Part shown: positions 7,836 through 15,093 of the stretch, one piece after another
Layout of the letters: every line of letters starts with the position of its first letter
Position numbering within the stretch: the stretch's first letter is position 1
Position numbers and translations under genes: made by a program
DNA from: CAJCIY01 sp036379355
Lineage (GTDB): Bacteria > Actinomycetota > Actinomycetes > Mycobacteriales > CAJCIY01
DNA: 21,491 nt
Direction of reading: 5' to 3'
NCBI GenBank assembly: GCA_036379355.1
Contig: DASVGV010000020.1
Location: 1-21,491, forward strand
Notes under the pieces: model-generated
Databases searched by the model: none
Told to the model about the DNA's origin: nothing
The model's input: the letters and a program-made list of their open reading frames with translations, nothing else

Positions 7836-8738
7836 TTATCGGCGAAGCAGGGCGGCCGCGTCCAACAGCCGATCGAGATCCTGAGCGACCACGAGGAGGG
7901 CGACCGCGCCGACCAGGATGACGACCGCGGGCAGGAGCATGTGGACGAAGCTCCAGCCGCGACTGCGGTGCGGCTCGCGCAGGAGTGACTCCACGCGCTC
8001 GACCACCTCGCCACCGGCAGGAAGCAGCAGCTGGTCCGCGAGCTCCGGCCGCACAGCTAGCGTGATCGCGCGCGCGACGGCGCGCCGATCGCCGACGGCC
8101 GCAGCCGCCACCTCGTCGGCGCGCCGCTCGCAGGCCAACGACAGGGCGGCCGGCAGCCGGCGCAGCAGTGGGTTGGCACCGGCGAGCACCGAGCCGGCCA
8201 GCAACAGCAGATCGTGCCGTTCGGCGAGGTGTGCCCGTTCGTGACTCAGAACGGCGCGCCGCCCGCCCGCGTCCAGTCGGCGCAGCAGGGCGTTGGTCGC
8301 CACGATGCGGCCCGGCCAGCCGGGCACCGCGTACGCCATGGGGCGGTCGTCGGCGAGTACCACCAACGGACCCGGCCCCGTGCGGGCGGCGGACCAGGCT
8401 CGCAACAGGCTCCGGATGGTGGAGGTCGCGGCACGGCCGCCGTTGATCGCGGCGAGGACCAGGACGGCAGCGGCCACCACTGCCCACCAGGGGGACACCG
8501 GCGTGCGCTGCTCGATGATCGCGCTGGACCAGTCACCGAGCCGGGCGACCATGGGAATTCGGCCCGCGGCGGTGGCGACAATGGCACCCAGGGCGAGGAT
8601 GCAGAACGATGTCACGGCGGCGCCGCCGCCCACCAGCACCCCGACGGCCAGCAGAGGCCGGGCTCGCCGGCCGATGGCCGGCGTCGCCAGGCCGAACGCC
8701 GTGGTCGCCGCGAGGACGAGCGCTACTGCAATGATCAC
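7836..8738 (-). CDS. M56-family membrane metalloprotease (BlaR1-like protease module)
   Basis: Integral membrane zinc protease of 300 aa. Hydrophobic segments lie near 2-20, 28-58 and 84-99, and a C-terminal helix near 275-292. The cytoplasmic catalytic part carries the zinc motif HERAH (H166, E167, H170), with E204 in CERRADE as likely third ligand. In BlaR1/MecR1 the same module is joined to an outer penicillin-binding sensor; here the protein stops after the last helix, so that sensor is absent. Its ATG overlaps the blaI stop (ATGA). By family knowledge it should inactivate the adjacent repressor on an envelope signal, but the signal must enter in another way. Confidence 0.92.
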   Translation of the reverse strand: MIIAVALVLAATTAFGLATPAIGRRARPLLAVGVLVGGGAAVTSFCILALGAIVATAAGRIPMVARLGDWSSAIIEQRTPVSPWWAVVAAAVLVLAAINGGRAATSTIRSLLRAWSAARTGPGPLVVLADDRPMAYAVPGWPGRIVATNALLRRLDAGGRRAVLSHERAHLAERHDLLLLAGSVLAGANPLLRRLPAALSLACERRADEVAAAAVGDRRAVARAITLAVRPELADQLLLPAGGEVVERVESLLREPHRSRGWSFVHMLLPAVVILVGAVALLVVAQDLDRLLDAAALLRR

Positions 8739-9097
8739 GATCGCCGTCTCAGCGCCCGTCGCAGTGCCGCCTCGTCGGTGGGGCGCAGCTCGGACACGAA
8801 CCGGCTCAGCACACCCGCTCGATCACGGTCGCCATCCAGCAGCTCGCGCATCCGGCGGGCAACCAGTCCCGACTCGTCGAGCGCTGCGGTATAGGCGTAA
8901 CCGCGTCCGCGAGGCTCTCGCGTCACGGCACCCTTGTCGTGCAGCCGTACGAGAATCGTCTGCACGGTTGTGTAGGCCAGGCCGGCGCCGATGGCCGTGC
9001 GCACGCTCTCAGGCGTCATCGGCTCATTCGCAGCCCACAGGGCGGCGAGGACTTCGGCCTCCAGCGCGCCCTTCGCGCGACGCGGCACGCGCACCAC
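8735..9097 (-). CDS. BlaI/MecI/CopY-family transcriptional repressor
   Basis: DNA-binding repressor of 120 aa, standard for the family. The winged helix occupies about 10-80: LEAEVLAALWAANEPMTPES, then AYTTVQTILVRLHDKGAVTR and the wing EPRGRGYAYTA. The C-terminal dimerisation segment includes GVLSRFVSEL, the region where relatives are cut by their M56 partner. Three GTG codons (9097, 9094, 9088) compete as start; the GAGG just upstream fits 9088 better, giving a protein that begins MPRRAKGALE. The gene is translationally coupled to the M56 gene and has the palindrome 9109-9127 directly in front, so autoregulation is expected. Confidence 0.94.
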   Translation of the reverse strand: MVRVPRRAKGALEAEVLAALWAANEPMTPESVRTAIGAGLAYTTVQTILVRLHDKGAVTREPRGRGYAYTAALDESGLVARRMRELLDGDRDRAGVLSRFVSELRPTDEAALRRALRRRS

Positions 9098-9108
9098 CTC
9101 ATTGATCG

Positions 9109-9127
9109 ACTACTACCGCATAGTAGT
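9109..9127. promoter_or_regulatory. Probable BlaI autoregulatory operator (inverted repeat)
   Basis: ACTACTA (9109-9115) and TAGTAGT (9121-9127) are perfect inverted arms around the spacer CCGCA. The site sits in the 33-bp gap between the stop of the 88-aa gene at 9131 and the blaI start, and fills most of it. TACTA/TAGTA half sites are of the kind bound by BlaI/CopY proteins. The promoter of blaI must overlap the operator or lie inside the preceding gene. Confidence 0.72.
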
Positions 9128-9130
9128 AGT

Positions 9131-9397
9131 TCACTCTAGCGGCACGGTCTCCCCCGCACCCTGTTGCTCCGTCGCGGCACCTGGTCGGGCCGCAGTCCGG
9201 GAGGCGCGCACCCCGCGCCAGAGACTCCACGGCAGTACGACGACAACCGCCACGGGCAGGACCCACCACACCGAGGAGGTCGCTCGCCCGGCGAGGACGG
9301 TGATGGCGAGAGCGACGACCACGCCTCCAGCCACGCGCCAGTCGTCACCAACCACGAAGTCGTACCAGAACTCGAGCAGCGCCCGTACCCGCTTCAT
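9131..9397 (-). CDS. Small membrane protein, 88 aa
   Basis: Function unknown. The protein begins MKRVRALLEFWYDFVVGDDW, has two hydrophobic segments at about 22-38 and 42-58, then a basic, Ala-rich cytoplasmic tail ending ETVPLE. The FWYDFVVGDDW pattern recurs, as far as I remember, in small actinobacterial membrane proteins encoded beside larger transporters. The ATG overlaps the stop of the upstream membrane protein gene (ATGA), so the two are probably made together and may form a complex. Its stop directly abuts the blaI operator. Confidence 0.8.
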   Translation of the reverse strand: MKRVRALLEFWYDFVVGDDWRVAGGVVVALAITVLAGRATSSVWWVLPVAVVVVLPWSLWRGVRASRTAARPGAATEQQGAGETVPLE

Positions 9398-10164
9398 GCG
9401 GCGTACCCGGACTGGCCCGTGGAGCCGACCTGGCCCTGGCGGCCCCCGCGCATGGCTGCGATCAGGACCAGCACGAACGCCGCCACGCACGGCACCAGCA
9501 CGAGCAATGCTGCGTCCGCACCCGGCCAGTGGGCCCCCGCGCCCTCCGCTCCCCAGAAGATGCCGAAGCTGGTGAGCAGCACCCCGACGACGAGCTTCAG
9601 GGTGTTCTCCGGCACGCGCGCGAGGGGTGCGCGGATGGCAAAGCCGGCCGCGGCGACGACCGCGACGCCGACGACGGCGGCGACGGCGGCCAACGGGATG
9701 TCGCGCTGGTTGCTGCCGAACGTCAGGGCGATGAAGGCAACCTCGAGACCTTCGAGCACGACGCCCTTGAACGACACCGTGAACGCGTACCAGTCGGACA
9801 CTCCACCGCGCGTCTCGTGGCCCGCCGCACGCGCGTGCTGGAGCTCCCGTCGGTAGATGTCCTCCTCGTCGTGAAGGGCCTTGTGCCCGCTCGCACGCAG
9901 GATCGCCTTGCGTAGCCACTGCAGCCCGAAGATCAACAGAAGGCCGCCCACCACCAAGCGCAGGCCGTTCAGCGGAATCAGCGTGAGAGCCGGGCCGAGG
10001 GCTCCCACCACCACGGCGAGCACGAGCAGACCCGCACCCACGCCGGCCATGGCGGAGCGCCAGTCTCCGGCCACTCCCGCGGCGAGCACGATCGTGGTCG
10101 CCTCGACTGCCTCGACCGTGCATGCCAAGAACACCGCGGCGAACAGCGCGACGTCCGGCCCCAC
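9394..10164 (-). CDS. Internally duplicated polytopic membrane protein with paired E-x2-E motifs (COG4280/GDT1-like)
   Basis: Membrane protein of 256 aa from a GTG at 10164. The two halves repeat: VEAVEATTIVLAAG (17-30, E18/E21) matches LEGLEVAFIALTFG (137-150, E138/E141), and LRLVVGGLLLIFGLQW (68-83) matches LKLVVGVLLTSFGIFW in the second half. A charged loop (about 86-125) joins them. Two-fold repeats with intramembrane acidic motifs are typical of cation transporters such as TMEM165/GDT1 and of the uncharacterised COG4280 group; I favour the latter. AAGGTGAG about 12 bases upstream may be the ribosome binding site. The 97-bp gap to 10262 holds divergent promoters I could not define. A metal-ion role is inference. 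Confidence 0.85.
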   Translation of the reverse strand: MGPDVALFAAVFLACTVEAVEATTIVLAAGVAGDWRSAMAGVGAGLLVLAVVVGALGPALTLIPLNGLRLVVGGLLLIFGLQWLRKAILRASGHKALHDEEDIYRRELQHARAAGHETRGGVSDWYAFTVSFKGVVLEGLEVAFIALTFGSNQRDIPLAAVAAVVGVAVVAAAGFAIRAPLARVPENTLKLVVGVLLTSFGIFWGAEGAGAHWPGADAALLVLVPCVAAFVLVLIAAMRGGRQGQVGSTGQSGYAA

Positions 10165-10261
10165 GTCCCGATCGTCTCACCTTCAGGCGCGCGAGCCGTC
10201 GCGAAGCCGATCGCGCCGACCTCCGAGGTCACCTTCTCCCGCGCGCCTCGTTGGTGCCCGT

Positions 10262-11746
10262 GTGAGCAGTGTCCTGTCCCCGCGTCGCTTCGCGGCAGCG
10301 AGTCTCGCTGCTGGATGCCTGCTCGTCGGCGCAGCCCTGGTCTCGCCGGGGATGGCGGGCCCGTCGGTCCACCCGAACACGGTCGTCGCGCCCGGCCAGA
10401 CCGCACGCATGGGCGCCGTGGCGACCGCGCTCACCGACCCCTTGGCTCACCCCGAGGGACCCGGCGCGCCGACCCACGTCACCGAGTCCGGGGGGAGCAC
10501 CGGCGAGGGCCTGCTCTGGCTGACCATGGACGCACCGGGCACGTCGTGGCAGTCGACGACCGAGACGGCCGAGGTGGTGCAGGTCGCCGTCGACGGCGGC
10601 CAGCCCCAGCAGATCGTGCTCTTCGACGGATCGATTCCCTTTACGTACGAGGGATTCCTGGGTCCACTGCGCACCGGCTCGCACACCGTCGATCTGACTG
10701 TCCGTCAGGACCTGTCGCACACTGCCGTACCCCGGCCGGTCCGGGTCGAGTCCCTGCGGCTGGTGGTCGTTCCCACCTCGTCGCCGGACTACCTCGCCGA
10801 GGCGTACGCGCCAGTCCTCTACGGCCGGGAGGCCTCTGGCCACGCGTACACCCCTCTGTTGACCGACGTCGCGGACACGGCACTGGCGGATGGCTCGCAC
10901 CGCCTCGACTACGTGTACGTGATCTCCGCGCATGACCAGGGCGACAGCATCGTCCCCGCGTACCAGTGGGGACTCTGGGGGCGGATGACGGACATCGTCT
11001 CGATGTTCAGCGAGACGGTGGCCCCGGGCGGCACGGTGACCCGTGCGACGTACGCCTCCTGCGGTTGCGAAGACGTGCCCGGCTTCCCGGACTCGGTGAT
11101 GGCGCCGCAGGAGACCACCGCCCCCTTCGCGGGCACGTGGTACGGCACCCACCCGGTGCTGCGCGACGCCACCGCGACCAACTACCTCAGCGACCGGGGG
11201 ACGACGGCGTACCGCTTCCAGCAGGCGCCGGTCGCGGCCCCCGGTCCCGCCGACCTCCGCGACGCGGTGATGGACCAGCACCCGTGGACGTACGAGATCT
11301 CAAACGAGGAACTGCCGCGCGAGCACCCGATCGACACCTCGCCGAGAACGCCGCTGGTCGGCGACTACCGGCAGTACGCCGTCATCGACGCGGACCTGTC
11401 GGTGACGGGGGCGAGCGCCGTGGAGGTCGACATCCAGCTGGCCGGCGGCACGACCTGGTACTCCAGCGACTACCGGCAGACCGCGTCCGTGCCGACGACC
11501 TTCCCGTTCCACACCGGCGGTCACTGGCGGACCGTCGTCAAGCTCCCGACGGACTGGGCCGGGCGAGCGATCAGCGGCCTGCGGCTGCGGCTCGACGCCC
11601 CGCCGGGCCAGGACGTCCCGAGAGTGACCGTGCACAGCGTCCGTGTGCTCGAGGTGACCCCTGACTGGACGGTGGTCTCCCGCCATACGCCACCGATGCA
11701 GGTCGTGACCGGGACGGCACTCGTGCCCGTCGCGCCGCCGGACTGA
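10262..11746 (+). CDS. Secreted protein of unknown function, 494 aa
   Basis: Start taken as the GTG at 10262, where RR at 8-9 and the hydrophobic stretch AAASLAAGCLLVGAALVSPG (11-30) form a signal peptide with a likely cut near MAG-PSV. The upstream open frame overlaps the neighbouring gene and lacks this logic. Three regions can be seen: an N-terminal beta-rich part (about 80-170), a central part with YLAEAYAPVLYGRE (177-190), SAHDQGDSI and WGRMTDIVSMF, and a C-terminal beta-sandwich-like part from about residue 375 with W-T-Y and DLSV motifs. The only clustered cysteines are in ASCGCED (265-271). I recall similar APVLYGRE...RWGRTTDIE proteins in secreted actinobacterial hypotheticals, but no function. 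There is no lipobox or cell-wall anchor. Confidence 0.85.
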   Translation: MSSVLSPRRFAAASLAAGCLLVGAALVSPGMAGPSVHPNTVVAPGQTARMGAVATALTDPLAHPEGPGAPTHVTESGGSTGEGLLWLTMDAPGTSWQSTTETAEVVQVAVDGGQPQQIVLFDGSIPFTYEGFLGPLRTGSHTVDLTVRQDLSHTAVPRPVRVESLRLVVVPTSSPDYLAEAYAPVLYGREASGHAYTPLLTDVADTALADGSHRLDYVYVISAHDQGDSIVPAYQWGLWGRMTDIVSMFSETVAPGGTVTRATYASCGCEDVPGFPDSVMAPQETTAPFAGTWYGTHPVLRDATATNYLSDRGTTAYRFQQAPVAAPGPADLRDAVMDQHPWTYEISNEELPREHPIDTSPRTPLVGDYRQYAVIDADLSVTGASAVEVDIQLAGGTTWYSSDYRQTASVPTTFPFHTGGHWRTVVKLPTDWAGRAISGLRLRLDAPPGQDVPRVTVHSVRVLEVTPDWTVVSRHTPPMQVVTGTALVPVAPPD

Positions 11747-11851
11747 CCTGCGCTGTCGCAGCGGTGCCGCGGCCCCGCAGCACTGCCGAACGGACCATGC
11801 GTGGCCCCAAGACGGGCCTCTGCCGCACGCGAGGAGACGGTCGAGCTGCCG

Positions 11852-12439
11852 CTAGCCGGCGTGGGGAGTGTCGAGCAGGGCGGCTGCGGTGCGCAGGCGT
11901 TTGAGGCTGGCCTTGGTCAGCGCCACCAGCGAGAGCTCGGTGCCGGGCTCGATCCAGCGCGTGAAGGCTTCGTGGAATGCGCGTATCCCGAGTTCGGCGG
12001 CCAGCCCGGCTGTCGCCGGCGGCACGTCCCGCTCCTCTAGCGCCGTGGCTGTCGCTGCGGCGAGACAGGAGTGCTTGTAGGCGGCGCGCTCCTTGAGCTC
12101 GTCGTTGGCATCGATCAGCGCCACCAGCATCCGGCCGAACTCACGGTTCCGGTCGGTGAAGCATGCCGCGAGGGCACTGACGGCGGCTGCGACGGCCCCG
12201 ATCGGGGTCGCGTCGGCCGGTGCGGCCGCGACCGCCTCGGCGAGGATCCGCGCGTGCTCGCCTTGTCCGGCGAACAGCACCTCGCGCTTGTCCGGGAAGT
12301 ACCGGAAGAACGTCGTCTTGGTCAGCCCTGCGCGGTCGGCGATCTCGGCGACGGTGGTGGTGTCGTAGCCCTGATCAGTACAGAGTTCGAGCGCCGCGCG
12401 CACGAGACGCAGTCGCGCGTCCGGGGCCCATCTGGACAT
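11852..12439 (-). CDS. TetR-family transcriptional regulator
   Basis: Repressor of 195 aa. The N-terminal DNA-binding domain has the recognition helix-turn-helix at about 28-48 (TTVAEIADRAGLTKTTFFRY) followed by FPDKREVL, the family hallmark. The rest (60-195) is an Ala-rich all-helical ligand-binding and dimerisation domain of unknown ligand. It is divergent from the SDR gene, separated by 85 bp that hold two copies of a 17-bp motif, so it most likely represses that gene and itself. The gap after the convergent secreted-protein gene is 105 bp and holds only small GC hairpins. Confidence 0.94.
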   Translation of the reverse strand: MSRWAPDARLRLVRAALELCTDQGYDTTTVAEIADRAGLTKTTFFRYFPDKREVLFAGQGEHARILAEAVAAAPADATPIGAVAAAVSALAACFTDRNREFGRMLVALIDANDELKERAAYKHSCLAAATATALEERDVPPATAGLAAELGIRAFHEAFTRWIEPGTELSLVALTKASLKRLRTAAALLDTPHAG

Positions 12440-12457
12440 GCGAGCAGCCTAGGTGAT

Positions 12458-12474
12458 GTGACCGAATACCGTCA
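12458..12474. promoter_or_regulatory. Candidate TetR operator, copy 1
   Basis: GTGACCGAATACCGTCA. The outer GTGAC/GTCAC (12458-12462 and 12471-12475) are inverted repeats. The same 17-bp pattern, identical at 13 positions, occurs inverted at 12487-12503, 29 bp away, between the divergent tetR and SDR starts. Confidence 0.5.
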
Positions 12475-12486
12475 CCCTCGGTATGA

Positions 12487-12503
12487 TGACGTTACTGAGT
12501 CAC
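12487..12503. promoter_or_regulatory. Candidate TetR operator, copy 2 (inverted)
   Basis: On the minus strand this reads GTGACTCAGTAACGTCA, sharing GTGAC-N2-A-N-TA-N-CGTCA with copy 1. It is also inside a TGACGT...ACGTCA inverted repeat (12487-12492, 12502-12507). It lies 22 bp before the SDR start codon and just ahead of its ribosome binding site, a position where a bound repressor would block transcription. Confidence 0.5.
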
Positions 12504-12524
12504 GTCAATTCTGAGGAGTTCACC

Positions 12525-13367
12525 ATGCGCGTGTTCGTCACGGGCGCGAGCGGCTACATCGGTTCCGCTGTCGTCCCCGCCCTGATCACCGCCGGCCACG
12601 AGGTCGCGGGCCTGGCCCGCTCGGACGACTCGGCGGCGAAGGTCACCGCGATGGGTGCCGCGGTCACTCGCGGCAGCATCGGCGACCTCGACGTCCTGGC
12701 GGCCGCGGCGGCCGACGCCGACGCGACCGTCCACCTGGCCTTCGACCACGAGACAATGATGGCGGGCGACTTCGCGGGTGCCGTCTCGAAGGATCTCGCT
12801 GTCGCGCGGGCGATCGGCGACGCGCTCGTCGGCACGGGCAAGGCGTTCTTCGGCATCGGCCTCGGCTCGGCGACCACCCAGAACCCGCGCGGCGAAGTCG
12901 CGAACGCTATCAATGGTTACGCGGCGCAGGGTGTGCGGGCGGTGCTCGTCGCTGTCGCGAACTCGACGCACAGTGACCGCGACAAGCACGGCTTCCTACC
13001 GCGCCTGATCGAGATCGCGCGCGAGACTGGCGTGTCCGGCTACCTCGGCGATGGCACCAACCACTGGGCCGCCGGGCATGTCGATGACCTCGCCCAGCTC
13101 TACGTCCTCGCATTGGAGAAGGCTCCGGCCGGAGCACAGCTGGTCGCGGCCGGCGAGCCGCCGGTCGAAGTACGGGCCATCGCCGAGTCGATCGGGCGAC
13201 ACCTGGGGTTACCGGCGCGAAGCGTCGACCCGTCGCACTTCGCGGCGTTCCCGTTCGCCGGTATGAACGTCCTCGTGTCGAACGAATCCACCCGCGAGCT
13301 GCTCGGCTGGACGCCGACCGGGCCGACGCTTCTCGAAGATCTCGACCAGGGTCACTACTTCACGTGA
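12525..13367 (+). CDS. NAD(P)-binding epimerase/SDR-like oxidoreductase
   Basis: Rossmann-fold protein of 280 aa with the N-terminal dinucleotide motif TGASGYIG (6-13), an acidic residue pattern ARSDDSAAK where the cofactor ribose binds, and C-terminal features of atypical extended SDRs (GDGTNHWAAGHVDDLAQLY, then GWTPTGPTLLEDLDQGHYF). The classic Y-x3-K pair is not evident; NGYAAQG occupies the expected area, as in several epimerase-like enzymes of this branch. The substrate is unknown. The ATG follows GAGGAG by six bases. Control by the divergent TetR is likely. A 12-bp perfect palindrome of G and C (13368-13379) directly follows the stop and might aid termination. Confidence 0.9.
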   Translation: MRVFVTGASGYIGSAVVPALITAGHEVAGLARSDDSAAKVTAMGAAVTRGSIGDLDVLAAAAADADATVHLAFDHETMMAGDFAGAVSKDLAVARAIGDALVGTGKAFFGIGLGSATTQNPRGEVANAINGYAAQGVRAVLVAVANSTHSDRDKHGFLPRLIEIARETGVSGYLGDGTNHWAAGHVDDLAQLYVLALEKAPAGAQLVAAGEPPVEVRAIAESIGRHLGLPARSVDPSHFAAFPFAGMNVLVSNESTRELLGWTPTGPTLLEDLDQGHYFT

Positions 13368-13434
13368 GCCCCGCGGGGCGAAGCCGCCGTTCCGGCAGTT
13401 GGGTGGCAGGTAAAACTGGGCGTTGACCTTGACG

Positions 13435-13455
13435 CAGGGTAAGGGTTGCACCCTG
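13435..13455. promoter_or_regulatory. Candidate MerR-type operator/promoter before the DrrAB-like genes
   Basis: CAGGGT (13435-13440) and ACCCTG (13450-13455) are perfect inverted arms with a nine-base spacer. Just upstream are two possible -35 elements, TTGACC (13423-13428) and TTGACG (13429-13434). A second, overlapping dyad ACCTTGACG...AAGGGT can be read, reminiscent of MerR spacer operators. A MerR gene ends the same operon. I see no convincing -10 element. Confidence 0.4.
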
Positions 13456-13460
13456 TGGCC

Positions 13461-14243
13461 ATGACCACCACACCAGCCATCGAGATCGCCGAGCTCACCA
13501 AGTCCTACGGCGACCGCGAGGTACTCGGGGGCGTCGACCTGCAGATCTCGTCGGGCACCATCGTCGCACTGCTCGGCTCCAACGGCGCCGGTAAGACCAC
13601 CCTTGTGAAGATCCTGTCCACGTTGCTCAAGGCTGACGGCGGGAGGGGGGTCGTGAACGGCTACGACGTCGCCACCCAACCCGCGCAGGTGCGCGAGTCG
13701 ATAAGCCTCACCGGACAGTTCGCCGCAGTCGACGAGGTCCTCACCGGACGGGAGAACCTTGAACTTGTCGCCCAGCTACGACACCTCGAGAACGCGCGCG
13801 CGATCGCTCACGACCTGCTCGCTCGGTTCGAGCTGACCGACGCGGCCGAACGCAAAGTGGCGACGTACTCGGGCGGGATGTGCCGCCGCCTGGACATCGC
13901 CATGAGCCTTATCGGCAGCCCACCTGTGTTGTTCCTCGACGAGCCCACGACCGGGCTCGACCCTCAGTCGCGCCTAGAGGTCTGGAAGACGGTCCGGGAC
14001 CTCGCCGGCCAGGGCACGACAGTGCTGCTGACCACCCAGTACCTCGACGAAGCCGAAGCGCTCGCCGAGCGGATCGCGATCCTGCACCGGGGGCGAATCA
14101 TCGTCGAGGGCACCCTCGCCGAGCTCAAGCAGCTACTCCCGCCGCCCACGGTCGAGTACATCGAGAAGCAGCCGACCCTCGAAGAAGTCTTCCTGTCGAT
14201 CGTCGGCCATGACGACTTCACCGAGCTTGGAGTTCCGCGATGA
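13461..14243 (+). CDS. ABC transporter ATP-binding protein, DrrA-like
   Basis: ATPase of a drug-efflux type ABC-2 exporter, 260 aa from the ATG at 13461; a TTG at 13446 would add five residues. Walker A is GSNGAGKTT (39-47), the signature TYSGGMCRRLDIAMSL near 135-150, Walker B VLFLDEPTTGLDP near 156-168. The switch region reads LLTTQYLDEAE, where Gln replaces the H-loop His, as is usual in DrrA relatives. The protein is shorter than DrrA (about 330 aa) because the C-terminal regulatory part is reduced to TVEYIEKQPTLEEVFLSIVG. Its stop overlaps the permease start (ATGA). Substrate unknown. Confidence 0.94.
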   Translation: MTTTPAIEIAELTKSYGDREVLGGVDLQISSGTIVALLGSNGAGKTTLVKILSTLLKADGGRGVVNGYDVATQPAQVRESISLTGQFAAVDEVLTGRENLELVAQLRHLENARAIAHDLLARFELTDAAERKVATYSGGMCRRLDIAMSLIGSPPVLFLDEPTTGLDPQSRLEVWKTVRDLAGQGTTVLLTTQYLDEAEALAERIAILHRGRIIVEGTLAELKQLLPPPTVEYIEKQPTLEEVFLSIVGHDDFTELGVPR

Positions 14244-15001
14244 GCACCAACACATTCCACGACACAGCCGTGTTGTTGAAGAGGTCGCTGCGGCACATAC
14301 TTCGCAGCCCCGACACGATCATCACCACGGCCATCACGCCGATCGCACTGCTCCTGCTGTTCGTATACGTCTTCGGCGACTCCATCAGGAGCGGCCACGG
14401 CCGGTATGTCAACTACTTGCTGCCGGGCATCTTGCTCATCACTGTCGCCTCCGGTGTCTCGTACACGGCGTTCCGCCTGTTTACCGACGTCTCCGGTGGC
14501 ATTTTCGAGCGGTTCCAGTCGATGCCGATCGCCCGCCCCGCGCTGCTGTGGGGCCACGTGCTGACCTCGGTCGTCGCGAACCTGGTGTCGCTCGCGCTCG
14601 TCGTGGCAGTCGCGGTGGCGATGGGGTTCCGCTCCGGCGCCGGCATCCGTGCCTGGCTCGCCGTGGTCGGCGTCGTGCTGTTGTTCACCCTCGCGCTGAC
14701 CTGGCTGGCGGTCATCCCCGGGCTGACCGCCAAGTCGGTCGACGGGGTCAGCGGGTTCTCCTACCCGCTGATCTTCCTGCCGTTCGTCAGCTCCGCGTTC
14801 GTGCCCACAGGCGGCATGCCCGGACCGGTGCGCGCCTTCGCCCAACATCAGCCGGTCACCCCCATCGTGAACACCATCCGTCACCTCTACGCCCAACAGC
14901 CGGTGGGCAACGAGGTCTGGATCGCGATCGCCTGGTGCACCGGTGTACTGCTCATCGCCTACGTGTTTGCGATGCGCGTCTACCACCGCAAGACGGTCTG
15001 A
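14240..15001 (+). CDS. ABC-2 permease, DrrB-like
   Basis: Membrane partner of the preceding ATPase, 253 aa with six hydrophobic segments. Family features are the N-terminal LLKRSLRHILRSPDTIITTA, the LPGILLITVASGVSYTAF segment, IFERFQSMPIARPALLWGHV in the cytoplasmic loop, and the late FLPFVSSAFVPTGGMPGPVRAFAQHQPVTP motif typical of DrrB/ABC-2 drug exporters. It is translationally coupled to the ATPase and followed after 85 bp by the MerR regulator on the same strand, so export of the MerR inducer is the likely role. Confidence 0.94.
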   Translation: MSTNTFHDTAVLLKRSLRHILRSPDTIITTAITPIALLLLFVYVFGDSIRSGHGRYVNYLLPGILLITVASGVSYTAFRLFTDVSGGIFERFQSMPIARPALLWGHVLTSVVANLVSLALVVAVAVAMGFRSGAGIRAWLAVVGVVLLFTLALTWLAVIPGLTAKSVDGVSGFSYPLIFLPFVSSAFVPTGGMPGPVRAFAQHQPVTPIVNTIRHLYAQQPVGNEVWIAIAWCTGVLLIAYVFAMRVYHRKTV

Positions 15002-15051
15002 CCTCGGGACAGGCACCCGGCACTCGCGTCACTTGTTGAGGAGCCACATCA

Positions 15052-15093
15052 ATGATCGACTGCAACGCTCGTACCATGAGGACTGCATGCTGA
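15052..15093 (+). CDS. Possible 13-codon leader ORF overlapping merR start
   Basis: GAGGAG (15038-15043) lies eight bases before an ATG that opens MIDCNARTMRTAC and stops at TGA 15091-15093. The ATG of merR (15087) is inside the end of this frame (ATGCTGA), so ribosomes finishing the leader could restart on merR. This ribosome binding site is better spaced than the GAGGA four bases before merR itself. The peptide resembles nothing I know and may be only a translational-coupling device or chance. Confidence 0.35.
   Translation: MIDCNARTMRTAC

Noticed and set aside
9881..10261. N-terminal extension of the secreted protein
   Set aside because: It overlaps the divergent membrane protein gene, is Arg/Pro/Ser-rich, and would bury the signal peptide.
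11748..11795. Terminator after the secreted-protein gene
   Set aside because: A perfect 5-bp hairpin (11748-11761) and an imperfect larger one exist, but the stems are short, there is no U-tract, and such hairpins are common at this GC content.
13964..15016. 350-codon open frame on the minus strand
   Set aside because: Antisense to the DrrAB-like genes, with His/Asp/Gln-rich composition and no recognisable fold.
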